Assembly (NCBI GenBank): GCA_037367405.1
Contig: JAZKJV010006047.1
Location: 1 to 64,000, forward strand
Direction: 5' to 3'
DNA from: Ottelia alismoides
Taxonomy: Eukaryota; Streptophyta; Magnoliopsida; Alismatales; Hydrocharitaceae
DNA length: 64,000 nt
Both the position numbers and the translations under genes were made by a program. Below are positions 10,043-22,227 of this stretch, in pieces. Numbering within the stretch: the first letter of the stretch is position 1; the number at the start of each line of letters is the position of its first letter. Below the pieces are notes generated by a model. It saw only the letters and a program-made list of their open reading frames with translations. It had not been told where the DNA came from and made no database searches.

Positions 10043-10451
10043 CTTAGGATACCATATCCTAAGTATAGGGGGGACCGATTGCCCGCTAATTTACGTTTTA
10101 TTTTTGTACTAATTCTTTTATAGCCATTCTTTTTCATGAATCACTGATCCCTAATTTTTGGCTACATTCTTTTTATACTTAGGATGCCTTATCCTAAGTA
10201 TAGGGGGGACCGAGTGATTTCGATGATTTCGTATTCTTTCCTTTTGATTTCTTCGTTATTTATCCTTTTCATTCAGTCATCCCGTTTTTGCTCTCTCATA
10301 ATACTTACGATGACCAGATCGTAAGTATAGGGGGGGTTGACTGACTTGACATCGATACCCTTTTTTCACCCATTTTTACTTAGCACGAGTTATGCCCTCC
10401 TTTTTCTCTTTTGACGCTATGAGGACATAGCTCAAGCTAAGTATAGGGGGG
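10043..10451 (+). repeat. Four hairpin-polypurine modules in the 3' UTR of B
   Basis: Each module is an inverted repeat followed directly by TATAG and a run of G. Module 1: CTTAGGATA/TATCCTAAG (10043-10051/10055-10063), G run to 10073. Module 2: CTTAGGAT/ATCCTAAG (10178-10185/10191-10198), to 10208. Module 3: CTTACGAT/ATCGTAAG (10304-10311/10318-10325), to 10336. Module 4: CTTAGC/GCTAAG (10379-10384/10436-10441) with an inner imperfect stem, to 10451. The tail matches the authentic polypurine tract at 12026-12040. Function is unknown. Confidence 0.93.
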
Positions 10452-12004
10452 TGCGTATATATTGTATATATACTTTCGGTCATAACTCGTACTTTATGTA
10501 TTTTCTATATCTATAAAATCCATAAAAAGTGGGTACGGGTTAATTTAAAATACACTCTCTTATTTATAAAATTTTGGAAAATAAGTAAAATACACTTAAA
10601 ACTTGTAATTAAAATTTGTAATTTAAATTTTGTACTTAAAATATGTATAATACTTATTTAAAACCCTATTTATTAAAATTTGTATAAAAGCCATTCAACC
10701 CTTGTACAATACTCTGTAGATAAAATTTGTAAAATACATTAGATACTTAACTTAAATAAAATTTATCTTGTAAAAATTGTGAATAAAATCTTGTTTATAA
10801 AAATCATAAAAACCCATAAAAAATACAAAGTCCTAAAATTTGTAAAAAATACAAAATCCTTAAAATCCATAAAAATGAGTAAAATCCAGAAAATATACTT
10901 CACAAAAACATGGTTGCATTTGCATTCGCATTTTTCAGAATAAGTTTGATTTCCGGGACTAAGAACTGAGTCTAGTCTAAAGGATGGAGCTTGATTACGA
11001 CCTTTAACTTTCATTGTAAGGAGCCTGATTAGGAACTGGAATTTAGACTCTTCAGGTCTGGTGACTTAAATCTTTGGGTTCCGTAAGACCATATTCGGGA
11101 AATCAAGTCATCTGAGCTTAAGTAGACCACTTGGAGTCATCCGTACAACTCTTCACCAGTGAACCAATCTTGAACACATGCACTCTGCACTTAGCTCAAC
11201 TCGCATGGAGTTCCGAAGGACAGTACACCTTGGTAGTGCATTCTTATCCTTATCTTTGCGGCATTGACGTCTAAAGACGGGAGAGATTGGGGTTGCGATA
11301 GTTGCTTCGGATGAGGGAAGGATCTGCTGACACAATTTTTCTAAGACCTCAAAAAATGGACGGATTAAAAAGATTCTATAACCGTCGAGGCACAAAAGAT
11401 GAATGCAGTGCAAGCAAATTACAAAGTCAAAGCAAAGCAGAAGCCACCAAATAGACCAAACTGGTCAAAGCTTCCACCAAATATGCCTGCACATCTTAGT
11501 GGAGACTCAGCTACACCGGTTGGGCTTCACAAGGAGATGCGTCTACACTGGTCGCACTCCACTTCTTTTCTCATTCTTCTAACTTCTCCCTATATTCGAT
11601 TGTGGACATAGCAGAACTGAACTCAGAAGGGAATACCTCCCTCCCCGAGGAAAGAGTAGCGAGATGAGGAAGCCATAGGAGTGTATAGCCGGGATTGACG
11701 GTTTCTTCGGTTCTCTAAGCAGGAAGAGCTAAATCAATTCACACACTGTACAAGTTGACTTCAAAGATGATAGAGTTTGCGATATGAATAAGTGAGTCTG
11801 AACTAGCCGATGAAGTGATCTTGAGTAAGGATTGTGGAACTTGAAGACTGTTGAGGATGAGATCCTAATCCTAGTTAAGGTTCCGACAAAATGCTTGTTT
11901 CAGGCCCGATCGAGCTCTGTCCTTTGTCTGTTCTCATGAATTGGTTTAGGAAAACAAATTCATTCTAACTTTCTTTCTTTTCACTTACTTTTTCAAAATA
12001 AGTG
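10452..12004 (+). other. Element B 3' UTR, non-coding
   Basis: AT-rich to about 10920, then a mixed-composition segment sharing blocks with the 3' UTRs of D (about 44450-45480), F (about 55850-56950) and H (63308-64000). One shared block is the stretch around 11630 with GGGAATACC and CGAGGAAAGAG. No envelope-like ORF is seen, although some Athila elements carry one here. Confidence 0.8.
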
Positions 12005-12041
12005 TTTGCTAAGGGACTAGCAAAGTTTAAGTATAGGGGGT
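12005..12041 (+). other. Element B authentic polypurine tract with preceding hairpin
   Basis: TTTAAGTATAGGGGG (12026-12040) ends one base before the 3' LTR and is the expected plus-strand primer. A 7-bp stem TTTGCTA/TAGCAAA (12005-12011/12018-12024) directly precedes it, so the authentic tract has the same hairpin-plus-tract layout as the four upstream modules. Confidence 0.9.
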
Positions 12042-15000
12042 TGATGAATCCATGATTCATTAACTTTTCTGTCGCATTTTGTCTTAAAACCCTTAACAAA
12101 TACATGTAAATACTCACTAATTCTCATATTTTAACAAAACCCCATTCATGTGTAAATATTCACTTTTAACCACTAAATTCATGTAAATAAATAAAGAACC
12201 AGAAAAAGAAAGAAAAAGGCATGTGGAATATATGTATATATATGTAACATGACTTAAACTATAAATATAACTGGAAGATATATTTATAGCCTAACCCCCG
12301 AGACCAAGTCAGCATGGATTGGTCGACAAACCAAAAAGTAGGGGGAGATAAGGAAAGAAAACCCTATAAAAATAATCTATCACATGTATATACATTCTTC
12401 ACTATTTATAAATAAATACAAAACTTCAGAGAATTTTAATTATTTCATCTTAACTTATTCTTCACCAAATCTTTCTCCTAATTATTCATAAAAATGTAAA
12501 TAAAAATATAAAAATAAGTTAAAAATATTACCCCGTAAATATGCCAAGAAATCCAGCTTACAACTTGTCAAAATCTCAACTTCCGAACATCATAACTTCC
12601 TCATACGAACTCCAATTTCACTCTACTCACCTTTAAAGTTCATAAAATAATATTATCTAATTAATAAAGGTGATTTCACTAAATTCGGAGTCCGTTTGCA
12701 AAAAGTCGGTTTTGGGACCAAAAGACAAAGGGGTTTCTGGGCTATTTATTTTATATAACACACCTTATTTATTATTTTCTTAATTTTATAATTTCTAAAT
12801 TATTTCATGATCCTCTAGTTTCACTATAAATTATTTCATAATTTTTGGAGACTATTTATTATTTTTATAAAATCAAACAACCCAAAATATAGGTATATTT
12901 GACCTATAGAGATACTTCCTCTATTTATTAAAATATGTAAATTAATTCATAAAAATCTATAAAAATTTGTATAAGTCTTATTTAAGGCCTTAATAATTAA
13001 TAAAATATAAAATTAATTTTTATTTAATTATTTATTAAATTAAAAATTCAAACCTATCTAATACTACATATTTATTAATAAAATATTTATATTTGAAATA
13101 ATATTTATTATTTATTAAAAGTAATTATACTATAATTTAGAAAATAAAATTATTTACATTTCTTGTATTTATACCTATTTAAAATAACATCATCTTCTAT
13201 TTTATATTTAATTTATAGCTTATTTATACTTCTGGGCCAACCAGGTGCTGACACGTGTCAGCACCTGGAGCCTTCTTCCTCAAGAAGGTCTGCCGACCTT
13301 CTGTTCCAACTGCCCGACTTCCACCATTTTTCCCGCTCGCCTCTCGAACCTTCTAGCCGATCTAAACCATCCATTCCCTACTCCTAACAACCCTCTACCT
13401 CGCCGACCCTCCGATTAACCTTGGAGCCCACGCCAATCATCTATATAAAGCCTCCAAGTCGCCATTAACAACCAATCTTCTTCCACCTTAAGCTTTTCAG
13501 CTCCAGGTTGTTCGACCACCCCAACTTCCTAGCCTTGTTCCCAACCACTCGAGCGGTGACAGCGCCGGAGGAGGAGCTCGCGAGGAAGAGGAGTCGAAGG
13601 AGAAGGGATCCAAGGTGTACAACCACCTTGCATCGCCGCCAAGCGCTGCGTAGAGCTCCGGCGAGGTCGACCGTCGAGCAGCTTCTTCCAGGTCATACAC
13701 CCGGATTTTCCATAGACCACTTCCTCCATTTCATGATTTTGTTTCTCGACAATAGAGCCACGATTAGCGTGGCTAACCGCGTTTTTAAGTAGACTAATCA
13801 TCATTCTTTAACGCCACTTCAAAACCTCCCTTCGATTCGCATCCATTCGATTCAAATCGATTCACAAAATCGCCATCTTCATACGTTCTGGTTGTTGGCT
13901 GAAGTTTATGCGATTTTTCCTTAACTTTGGAGATCTATATCTAATAATCTCGGCCGATTCAATTTGAATCGAGCATAGTCATACATTCCTTGCAGATCCA
14001 GGTATCTCGCGAAGCAATTACATCAGAGTTTGGGCTTACGACATCATCGATCTTGGATCTTGAAGTCGGAGCTCCAGAACTGAACGAAGCCATCTCCGCC
14101 GAAACCCCCACCTTCGTAGAGCTTCTGCCGCCGCTCGGAGCGGTGCCACCGCCATCTCCACCGCGGGCGAGCTCGAGGGGTGGAGGAGCCACCCCTCTGG
14201 CCCCGCAGGCGAGCCCAAGACGCCGGAGGACAGCCGCCAAAAGTCGGAGAAGAAAGCGTCGCCGCCAGGAGCTCCAACCGCTCAAGAACGCTCAGGCTAC
14301 AGTTTGCTGACACGTGGCACCACGACGAGCGTCGGATCGCGCCAGCGCGTTCTAATCTCTGCCGTTGATCGCGAAACGGTGGGAAAATTGCATACTAAAC
14401 CCAGCTGAAGTTCCAGAATTCATTCCCGCCGCCCAAGTTTTGCATAATTACGTTTAGGTCCCTCCGCAGGGACCTAAGTGTAAGAGTTTGTTATTTTTCT
14501 TGCAGAACAGTCCTTTTTGGACCTTTTTGAGAACAAATATTAATTAGTTTTTTACGCTTATGCCCCTGGGCTGTAGGGGCTATATCTTGTCCGTTTGACC
14601 TCAGATTCCGACGATTCTTGAGGGGTAGTTACACAACTACCCTAGCTATATAGTATAAAGTTTTCGCGGCTTTTCGACGAGTTTTTGACGTGATTTGATT
14701 TTCTCGAAAACCGCCTCGTTTTGTTTTGATTTCTTGTGCAGTTCGAGTACGCGGCTCGAACATCGTTCACCTCTACTATATAGTACCACCTATATTCTAT
14801 TCACCTACTATATAATAAATAAATCTTTTGCAAAATATCCCTTTTTGAAAATTAAATAAAAATTTGAAAAGAATAAAATCAAATAAAAATTACAAAAAAA
14901 ATAAAAACCACTAAAAAAGGCCTTCTGACTTAGAGAAGAATTAAAATATGATTACGAAGAAGAAAAATTAGGGAATATATTCTGCCTCCTTGAGTTCGAC

Positions 15001-15178
15001 CCAGGAACACTTGCCTGGTTAAATATTAGTGAAACAGTTTTCCGACAGGAAACTGTAAATTTGTTTGATAGGTTTAAGAATCGAATTTGTTTCGCGGCTT
15101 TCTGCTACAACGGACACTTCATCCTCTTCTTTAAATACAAAGTGAAAGCCGCGAAACTCGATTTTTGAGCGCTTATCA
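12042..15178 (+). repeat. Element B 3' LTR
   Basis: Second copy of 1949-5063, starting TGATGAATCC and ending TTATCA. It contains the 28-bp palindrome at 13241-13268 and the U3 box at about 12294-12353. Most differences from the 5' copy are one-base indels in short runs. Confidence 0.97.
13442..13450 (+). promoter_or_regulatory. TATA box in the B 3' LTR
   Basis: TATATAAAG, identical to the 5' LTR box at 3342. Transcription from here would read out into O's leader. Confidence 0.6.
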
Positions 15179-15183
15179 AAGAG
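15179..15183. repeat. Target-site duplication AAGAG, right copy of element B
   Basis: Matches 1944-1948. Removing B and one copy rejoins the leader of O. Confidence 0.95.
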
Positions 15184-15756
15184 CCATGGAGACCGGTGGT
15201 TCTTTGCCCACCGGTAGGAGAGAGTAGCAGATGATACAAGAAGACGTACAGAACTGCCTTAGTATAAATTTAGTTTAAAGTTTGTGTGTGAGAGAGATTT
15301 ATTTAATTTATAATAATACAAGACCTGAACACTTGAACTCTTGACTCTTACAAGTCCATTCCATTAGGTGATTGTTCACCTGGGAGACTTGATCAGTTTT
15401 CCATGATTTCATCACCTTCTACTTTTATTTCTCCCTATTTCCCCCTTGTTTATATTTGTTTTCTGTTATTTGTGTTTTCTGACTTATTTTTATTTTATGT
15501 CTTGTGGAATGAGCATAGATCACTAGGAGCAGATATTCGATTAAATTAGGTCTAAAGCCCTAATATAATTTTTGTACCTATAGTATCTTGCTTGTATCTA
15601 GTCAAATTGAACAAGTTCTTCATGATAATATAAGCTCATGTTCTAGGGTGATTTCCTCATTGCGTTGCATATAGAATAGATTTAAAATTTCTGTTCTCAT
15701 CCCACATGGAGAGAGCTAGGAAGCACTGTAACTCTTCTTACTAAGCATCACATCAT
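15184..15756 (+). other. Element O leader, part 2
   Basis: Continuation of O's leader after B. It shares blocks with the leaders of C and D: the block around 15600 (CTAGTCAAATTGAACAAG) resembles about 26158 and 37826, and the block GCACTGTAACTCTTCTTACT near 15725 resembles about 37941. It is interrupted near 15756 by solo LTR R. No gene is seen. Confidence 0.7.
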
Positions 15757-18096
15757 TGTTTCCCGAGAAGTGTCAAACAAAAACTAATTATTCTCAAGAA
15801 AAATAATAGAAAAATGTAGTAAGAGAATTTTCTATTTAATTTACCTGTATAGCTAATAGGATCGGAATCATAGAGGCTACAAAATCCTGAGGGTTATCCA
15901 AATAATCAAAAAATCAATGCAAAGAACAAAGGAAATTCTTTATACACTATGCTTGGTTTTTTTGTGTTATGAAATTTTGCAAAAAAATTTTTTTTATGAA
16001 TTTTATGTTATATTTTTTTAAATATTGATTTCTGTTTTTATTTTTAGTTTTTTTGCGAAAGATTTTTTATTTTAAAAATAATGAAAAGATTAAAGAAAAA
16101 GAAATGAACATTTTAAGATAAAGCACTCTTTTTGATTTTTTCAATAATAGTAAATATATGCATAAAATTTGGCAAAAATTATTTTTGGGGTTTTCAACTT
16201 TTTATTATTTTTTAATGAATTTTCCAGAATTTTCTCAAATTTTAAAGCCCTTAAATAAATGAAAAATAGGCAATTAAATAAACATGAAACAAACATAATA
16301 TGTTTTATTTTTAAAATACCTAATAAAGTCAGAAATCAATGAAATATATACAAAATGAAAGATCTTTTTTTATATTTCCAGCGAATCATTTTATGATTTT
16401 CTTATTTTTAATTAATTATATATGAAATTATTATTTTGATTGTTTTGCGCTTTTTATGGTTTTTATAGATGATAAATATGCAAAAATGATACTGTAATTA
16501 AAATAAATCAAAATAAGCACAAAAATGTTTTTTTAATTTTTGGAAGAGTTTTTATATTTTTAATGATTTTTAAATGCAAACAAGATGTTTTTAAGGAGTT
16601 TTTGAATTCTAATAAATAATGAAAATAATTAAAATACAAAATGCAAATTATGGATGCAAGATGAATGAGACAAGAGTCTACGTGAATTTTTATTGAATTT
16701 AGAGGTATTTTGATAATTTTTATTTAATTTTTAACATGCAAAATAAATATACAGACTTACAAGGACTAAAATGCAAATATTTTATAAATACAAACTAAAT
16801 GATAATAATAAACGAAATTGTGGGGGTTAATGTTCGAATTTTCCAAAAAGTCATGTGCACGGGCATGTGTGCCCCGTTGGATCGAACCAAAATGCAATAA
16901 ATTAATTCTAAGGTCCAGCTAGTAACTCAAAATGACATACTCTTTATTGTAAAATACCCAAATGTCACATGACATGCACGCGCACAGTTCAAATAGGACC
17001 TATTTGCAAATGAAACAAATGCGAGAAATAAAAGTGCAATTGTTCAAATAAAGGAAATATAAACATGTATCCCTCTAAGGCGTATTTGCAAATAAAATAA
17101 ATGATAAGGGTAAATGCGCAATTATGCCATTAAATGATGTGGAGCGTTGGAAGGCCTTGATGCGCTTCTACTTTGATCAGACGGCTATGGACGAATCGTG
17201 CTTGGAAGGTCACGATCAGATCTTGATCCTCGATCAATGGCTCAGAATTGGGGTTAAAGCAACGATGGAGATTAAATCTGGGGCCTCGTTCTTGATCGTG
17301 TGGTTGGAAGGTATTCTGGATGAACTGGAAAGAATGCGGGCTCTAATGAACTTTGATCAATAGATTCATGACCGTTCTTCTCTTGAGTTAACTGCTAGCA
17401 GGCGATACAACTTCCTGAGAACCTCCTCTATCGATCGGAGCAAGCCAAGGAGCTCGAAGGTCTTCAAAAGGAAATCTGGAGGTCGAGGAAGGTTTGGCTA
17501 CATGTGTATCCTCCTGATCTTGCTCCTTATGCCAAAGATCGATTTTAGACATGCAAGTAGAAGCTTGTGCTCAAAGGAGACTTCTCCGGCCAAATGTTAG
17601 GTCAAAGCGTGTGAAATGGGTGTACGGTGTGACTCTCCGGCGAGGCGACGGAGGGAAGTCGGAAACTCATTCCTAGGTGAACGAGATGGATGGATGGGTG
17701 GAGAAAGGTGGGGAGAAGTCTAGTGGAAGTGTTGGTGCAATCGAGAGGTGGTTTGGATGATCGGAGCTCCTCCGATCTGGAGATTGGATGTTGAATGTGA
17801 TTTATGGATCTATGCTAAAACAATGATTAAACTGCAGAATTAAAATTGCAAAATTAAAGATTAACGAAATATGATTACCTACGGGTGGAAAAGCGATGAA
17901 GATCGCCTCAATCTACGGCTGGGCGGAGAAGTGGAGACGTACAATAGAGGTCGCCGACGATGTAGGTGAATCACATGATTTAGCCTTCAAACTCCCTCAA
18001 GATCGAAGATCAACTTTGCTGTCACCTCCCACTCGATCAAAGGTGTTTAAAGGGCTCAAAGATGGATTGAAATACATGCCAGAGGTGAGAGGCTGG

Positions 18097-18104
18097 TATT
18101 TATA
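18097..18104 (-). promoter_or_regulatory. TATA box in solo LTR R
   Basis: TATAAATA on the minus strand, in the GC-rich core of the LTR, at a place comparable to the TATA boxes of B and D. Confidence 0.5.
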
Positions 18105-19360
18105 GGTGTAGCTCCGACGGCTTTTGAATCTGAAAGTGGAAGAAATCCATGGAGCGTTGGGTGGATTGGGTATGCTGGCATGCGTGAGAATTGAATGGGC
18201 GAAGGTATCAGAGAAGGGAACATAGGAAGTTATGGATCGAGGCGTCTAGGGAAATTTGGTGAAGTAACGACGGGGGCGAGATCAATGGGAGAAGAGGTGC
18301 AGATGAAGAGTTAACCCGGGTCAACAAACCCAAGTGTGGCCAATTAGAGCGCGCTTGGAATATAGCTAAAATAGGCTACACAGCAAAATAGTATGAAAAT
18401 TTTAAATAAAACAATAAAAAATCGAAAATGAATTAATTTAATCGAGTAATGTAAAAAATGTTAAGAATAAATTAAAGTTATTTCTAATGATTTTTAATTA
18501 ATTAAATAATATAATTACAAGGATCAAAATAACTACAGGGTATTATTTATAAGTATATATACCTATATATGATTTTTAGTTAATTATTTTTATACATATA
18601 TACATAATTTACTATTTTATTTATTTACAATATTTTACAAGGATTTTAATGATATTTTTATTTGATTTTTAAGAGTTAATTTGTCAGGTTAATTAAATAG
18701 GCATATGTACAATATATACATGGTGATACATATATAATAAATACATGATTTTATTTTTGTTCATTTTTTATTTTGTAATTTTTATTTATATTTTATATGA
18801 ATTGAGTACAATATTTACAAATAATAAAAAATACAATATTCACAAATATGCAAAAGAAAAATAATGTATTAAATGATATACATAGTATACATAGGATTAT
18901 TATATAATAATACCTCAATTAGCTACATTTCACACCTTAACTTAGAATTTTACGAACATCACCTCCATTTTAAAGGTAATTTTATTTGGAGTACAATAAA
19001 AGTGAGTTTGCTTAATTTGGAGTCTTGGTGGAGAAGATATTGATATTGGAGGTTTGTACTTTGTGGCTTTTGGAGAGTGATATTATTTACATAATATTTA
19101 CAAGTTTATACTGAAATTATTTTTATTATTTAAAAAAGAATTTTATACACAATTTCCAAGAAGGAATTTAGCTATGAATAAATCAATGTAATAGTTTGTA
19201 ATATAGACAATGTTATACAAGAGAGGAATACATATAGGTGTTCCAAGTATTTTCTGGATTTTATGCCTTATCTCCCCCTACTTTATTCCTTGTCGATCAG
19301 GTCAAGTCTTAACCTTCTCTTGGGGTCTGATTATGCATGTATCTATTACATATATAGTCT

Positions 19361-19384
19361 TTTATTTATTTATTTATTTATTTT
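19361..19384. repeat. (TTTA)n microsatellite
   Basis: About six TTTA units within solo LTR R. Confidence 0.85.
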
Positions 19385-19515
19385 TGGTTAAAATATACAA
19401 TATTTACACGAAGATGGAGGTTAGTAAGAATACTGATTTATTGATATATACAGTGGTTTTATACGAGATTTTAAGCTAAATAAATGAATAAAAATGATGA
19501 AATGCAGACTCATCA

Positions 19516-20400
19516 GTCTTCTCCCTCTATTTTTGTCCTCATAGGCCAAAAAAGAATTGATAAAATCATTAGGACTCTTTCATTAAAAATACCAAAAATG
19601 TGAAAATCGAAAAACTAGAAAAGAAGAATACTTGATCTAATAAACTTGATTGATTAAACTTCATTTTATTGGGTCAACAATACCCTCATTATATTCAGGT
19701 TCCTTCCAAATAGAGTGAGGCATGATCCTTAAGGAATAGAGCCCAAAATCCCAACCCGGGTTCTGCCTTGTCTATCTCATGGATTCACGAAGTATTGGCG
19801 CTTCTATCATACGTGGGCGAGTAGGGCTTCGTCTGCTTGTAGAATTAGTCTGAAGTATTGAGCTTATGCCATCCCTTCATGGGAGTATCTGTCTCATCGT
19901 TCCATGTCCGAGTAGGTCCTTGTCTACTTGTATACTTGGTCTGAAATATTGGTTTTGCCTATCAGCCCCCTCAACTTATTTTGCTGAGGAGTAGTCCATA
20001 TCCAATAATAAGGACCTTTAAAAAGTACAGGCTATTGGTTACAAAGGAAGTGGAAAGTACACGATGATTGTCGGGTAGTACTCACTCGTATATAGGATGA
20101 GTCGCTAAGGACTAAATTGACAAGATTTCCTGATACAATAAACAAAATTGAAAAGATAATCATCGAACTCTTTCGGCTCATTGTATTGACTTGGTGAATC
20201 TACCCTTGTTTTGAGGTTTGGTTGGTTAGTTTAAAATAGGTTAAGATCAAAAACATCACACCTTTGCACTTTTTTATCTCACATCTCTTTTCCCACTCAT
20301 ATTTCTTCCCTGCTCACTTGAGAATTCTCTTCTCAATCCTTCTTTAATTATTCATAACCTTCATCGACTCCATCATTATCACTTCCTTTTGTTTCCCAAG
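19516..20400 (+). other. Element O leader, part 3
   Basis: Leader resumes after solo LTR R with CTTCTCCCTCTATTTTTG, matching the D leader near 38000. Two related copies of a motif (CGAGTAGGGCTTCGTCTGCT at 19818 and CGAGTAGGTCCTTGTCTACT at 19909), each about 43 bp, recall the paired motifs in the leaders of B and D. A degraded relative of the AAGACCG hairpin lies near 20165. The leader ends at the gag ATG at 20401. Confidence 0.65.
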
Positions 20401-21956
20401 ATGTCTCATCATAAATGACTTTGTTCAGACTTTGTGAACACTAACATCGATTCCCGGATGCTGACATCTTCAATAATACACGGTGGCCTCCAAGAAGTAA
20501 GTTTGAACCCTGATGACTTCTCTTTGGACTCCCCGATTTTTGCCCAATTCAAAGGTCAAGAAGATTCTTGTCCCGATCTTTCTCCCTTCACCACTTTTCT
20601 TTCACCCATAAATCCATTTTTCGAGATAGACTCTCATCTCGAACTTGTTCCTTTTTTGATGATTGATTGAGTTCTATTTTCCAATATAGATTCTACACCT
20701 AAATAATAGCCCAAAGTATAGCTGAAGTTTGAGATGGCTCCCCAGATACATGACAAAGGGCCGAGCTCGAATGACACTATGGATTAGAATTAAGTCAACA
20801 CAGTTGATAGCATCAATTTAGGCCATCCTATAACAGTTGAGGGACCAAGATCTTGCCCAAGTAGCATTTAGGGAAATACTTAATGAGCCGAGGAGGGACA
20901 GAGAAAGCCGATGAGGAGGGGATGAGGAACACCAAGGTCGGAATGTGGATGAACATACTATAGGAAATATTCAACAATTCTCTCGTATCTGTCGCACCAC
21001 TCACTACCCTAACATCCCATTAGGTGCAATCAAGATGATCACATTCCTCTTCGGCCTTCAAGAAAAGGCTTTATACTGGATTAATCACTTGGGGAAGGTC
21101 GTGACGACCTGAGAGGAACTTAAGTATACGTTCCTCAAGAAATACTATCCTTCAAATCGTCTCAACCAGATGAGAGCAAGGATCAACAACTTCTCCCAGG
21201 GATCGCATGAGTCCATCCATGAAGTCTGGGAGAGATTTAGAGATTTACGAGAGAAGTTCCCCCACCATGACATCCCTCAAACAAGCATGGTCCAATACTT
21301 CTTTGGGGCCTCACTCTAGAAAGTCAGAGGCTAGTGGATGCCGCATGTGGTGGCTCGTATTTCAACAAGGATGAAGATGTTGTATGGAAGACTTTTGAAG
21401 AAATGGTGGAAGGAGAGGCTGCCTTGTCTTCATCCCGTGCATACCAGAGACAACCCCAGGTCCACTACAAGCCAATCAACATGGACGCATCCCATGAACA
21501 TGACATGGATGAGAGCCCCAACCTCAACATTATCAGGAGCCGCTTGTCGAAAGTTGATATAATTGAGAAAAGATCACAGGACCTTGAAAAGTTGTCCATG
21601 ATCGAACAAAGAACCCAACATCTGGACAAGTTGGATCAAATTTCCAAGCAGCTGGAGTTGCTAGTCAGTACCATCAACGTCTGCAAGTCAGCCAACCACA
21701 ACTCCCACTGAGTCGAAGGAGCCGCAATCTCCACAACCTCCTCAATGAGTTCAGGGCACCCTCATGTCCATCATGTATATTATGTGCAGGCTCCCGAGAA
21801 GACTCCACCATCACGACAACAACAAGTTGTTGTGTAGAGCCCCAACCCACTTCTTATGATCCATATTTTCCACCACCACCATAGATCCAAGAGGTCAATA
21901 GCATATGCAACGATGGCGCATAACTGGCCCGTCTAAGCAGATATTAGTAGGGATAG
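20401..21956 (+). pseudogene. Decayed gag of element O, cut by element C
   Basis: Starts at the ATG at 20401, placed like gag in C (MS...RSDF). It has an early stop at codon 6 and many others. The core survives in pieces: YWINHLGK-like near 21075, the NQMRARINNFSQ stretch near 21160, and an open segment 21334-21711. That segment holds the AACGGSYFNKDE signature, then a coiled-coil-like run (DIIEKRSQDLEKLSMIEQR). The Pro-rich tail stops at 21956 where C's LTR begins. Protease and pol of O are not found in the window. Confidence 0.85.
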
Positions 21957-22165
21957 TGATGAATCTGCATTTCATCATCTTTATTCATTTATTTTAGCTT
22001 AAAATCCCTTATAAAACACTTAAATACCAATAAATCTATTCTTTCACTAATCGACAGTCTTGTGTAAATATTGTGTATTTATTACTATTTTAACCTAAAA
22101 TAAATAAATAGAGAAATAAAGGAAAAATAAAGACCGCCTATATGTGATAGATACATGTTGACTCT

Positions 22166-22227
22166 GACCCCAAGAATAGGTCAAGACTTGACCTAATTGA
22201 CAAGGAATAAAGTAGGTGGAGATAAGG
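22166..22227 (+). promoter_or_regulatory. Conserved U3 box (C 5' LTR)
   Basis: GACCCC, then the perfect dyad GGTCAAG-A-CTTGACC (22179-22185/22187-22193), then AGTAGGTGGAGATAAGG. The dyad arms contain TTGACC, the core of a WRKY W-box. Binding is inferred only. Confidence 0.5.

Larger units (their letters stand above)
1949..15178 (+). mobile_element. Element B: recent Ty3/gypsy element with gag-protease only
   Basis: A complete LTR retrotransposon of about 13.2 kb. Its direct LTRs of 3115 and 3137 bp begin TGATGAATCC and end TTATCA. It has a perfect tRNA-Asp primer site, a polypurine tract, and a 5-bp target duplication AAGAG at 1944-1948 and 15179-15183. The inside holds one long gag-protease ORF, a 31-codon scrap of the integrase C-terminus and a 1.1-1.6 kb 3' UTR with hairpin-polypurine modules. 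Reverse transcriptase and RNase H are absent, and integrase is absent apart from that scrap, so the element is non-autonomous. It lies inside the leader of O. LTR similarity and the intact ORF make it the youngest insertion here. Confidence 0.96.
15757..19515 (-). mobile_element. Solo LTR R, reverse orientation, in O's leader
   Basis: Read on the minus strand this is a full-length LTR of about 3.76 kb. It begins TGATGAGTCTGCATTTCATC at 19515 and ends GGGAAACA at 15757. Order and content match element C's forward LTR (21957-25459), including the U3 box at 19266-19329 and the 'TTGCAGCCTC'-like tail near 15880. Leader sequence of O flanks both sides, so only an LTR remains. A clean 5-bp duplication could not be read, and the left boundary is approximate. 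LTR-LTR recombination is the usual origin of solo LTRs. Confidence 0.8.

Noticed and set aside
10043..10451. CRISPR-like or MITE-like repeat array
   Set aside because: There are no constant spacers or direct-repeat units. The elements are hairpins with variable stems and a constant purine tail, found only in retrotransposon 3' UTRs.
15184..15960. Possible host gene exon after element B
   Set aside because: Blocks align with the leaders of C and D, so it is leader of element O.
17124..17363. 79-codon plus-strand ORF
   Set aside because: It lies inside the reverse solo LTR R and has no homologous frame in the related C LTR.
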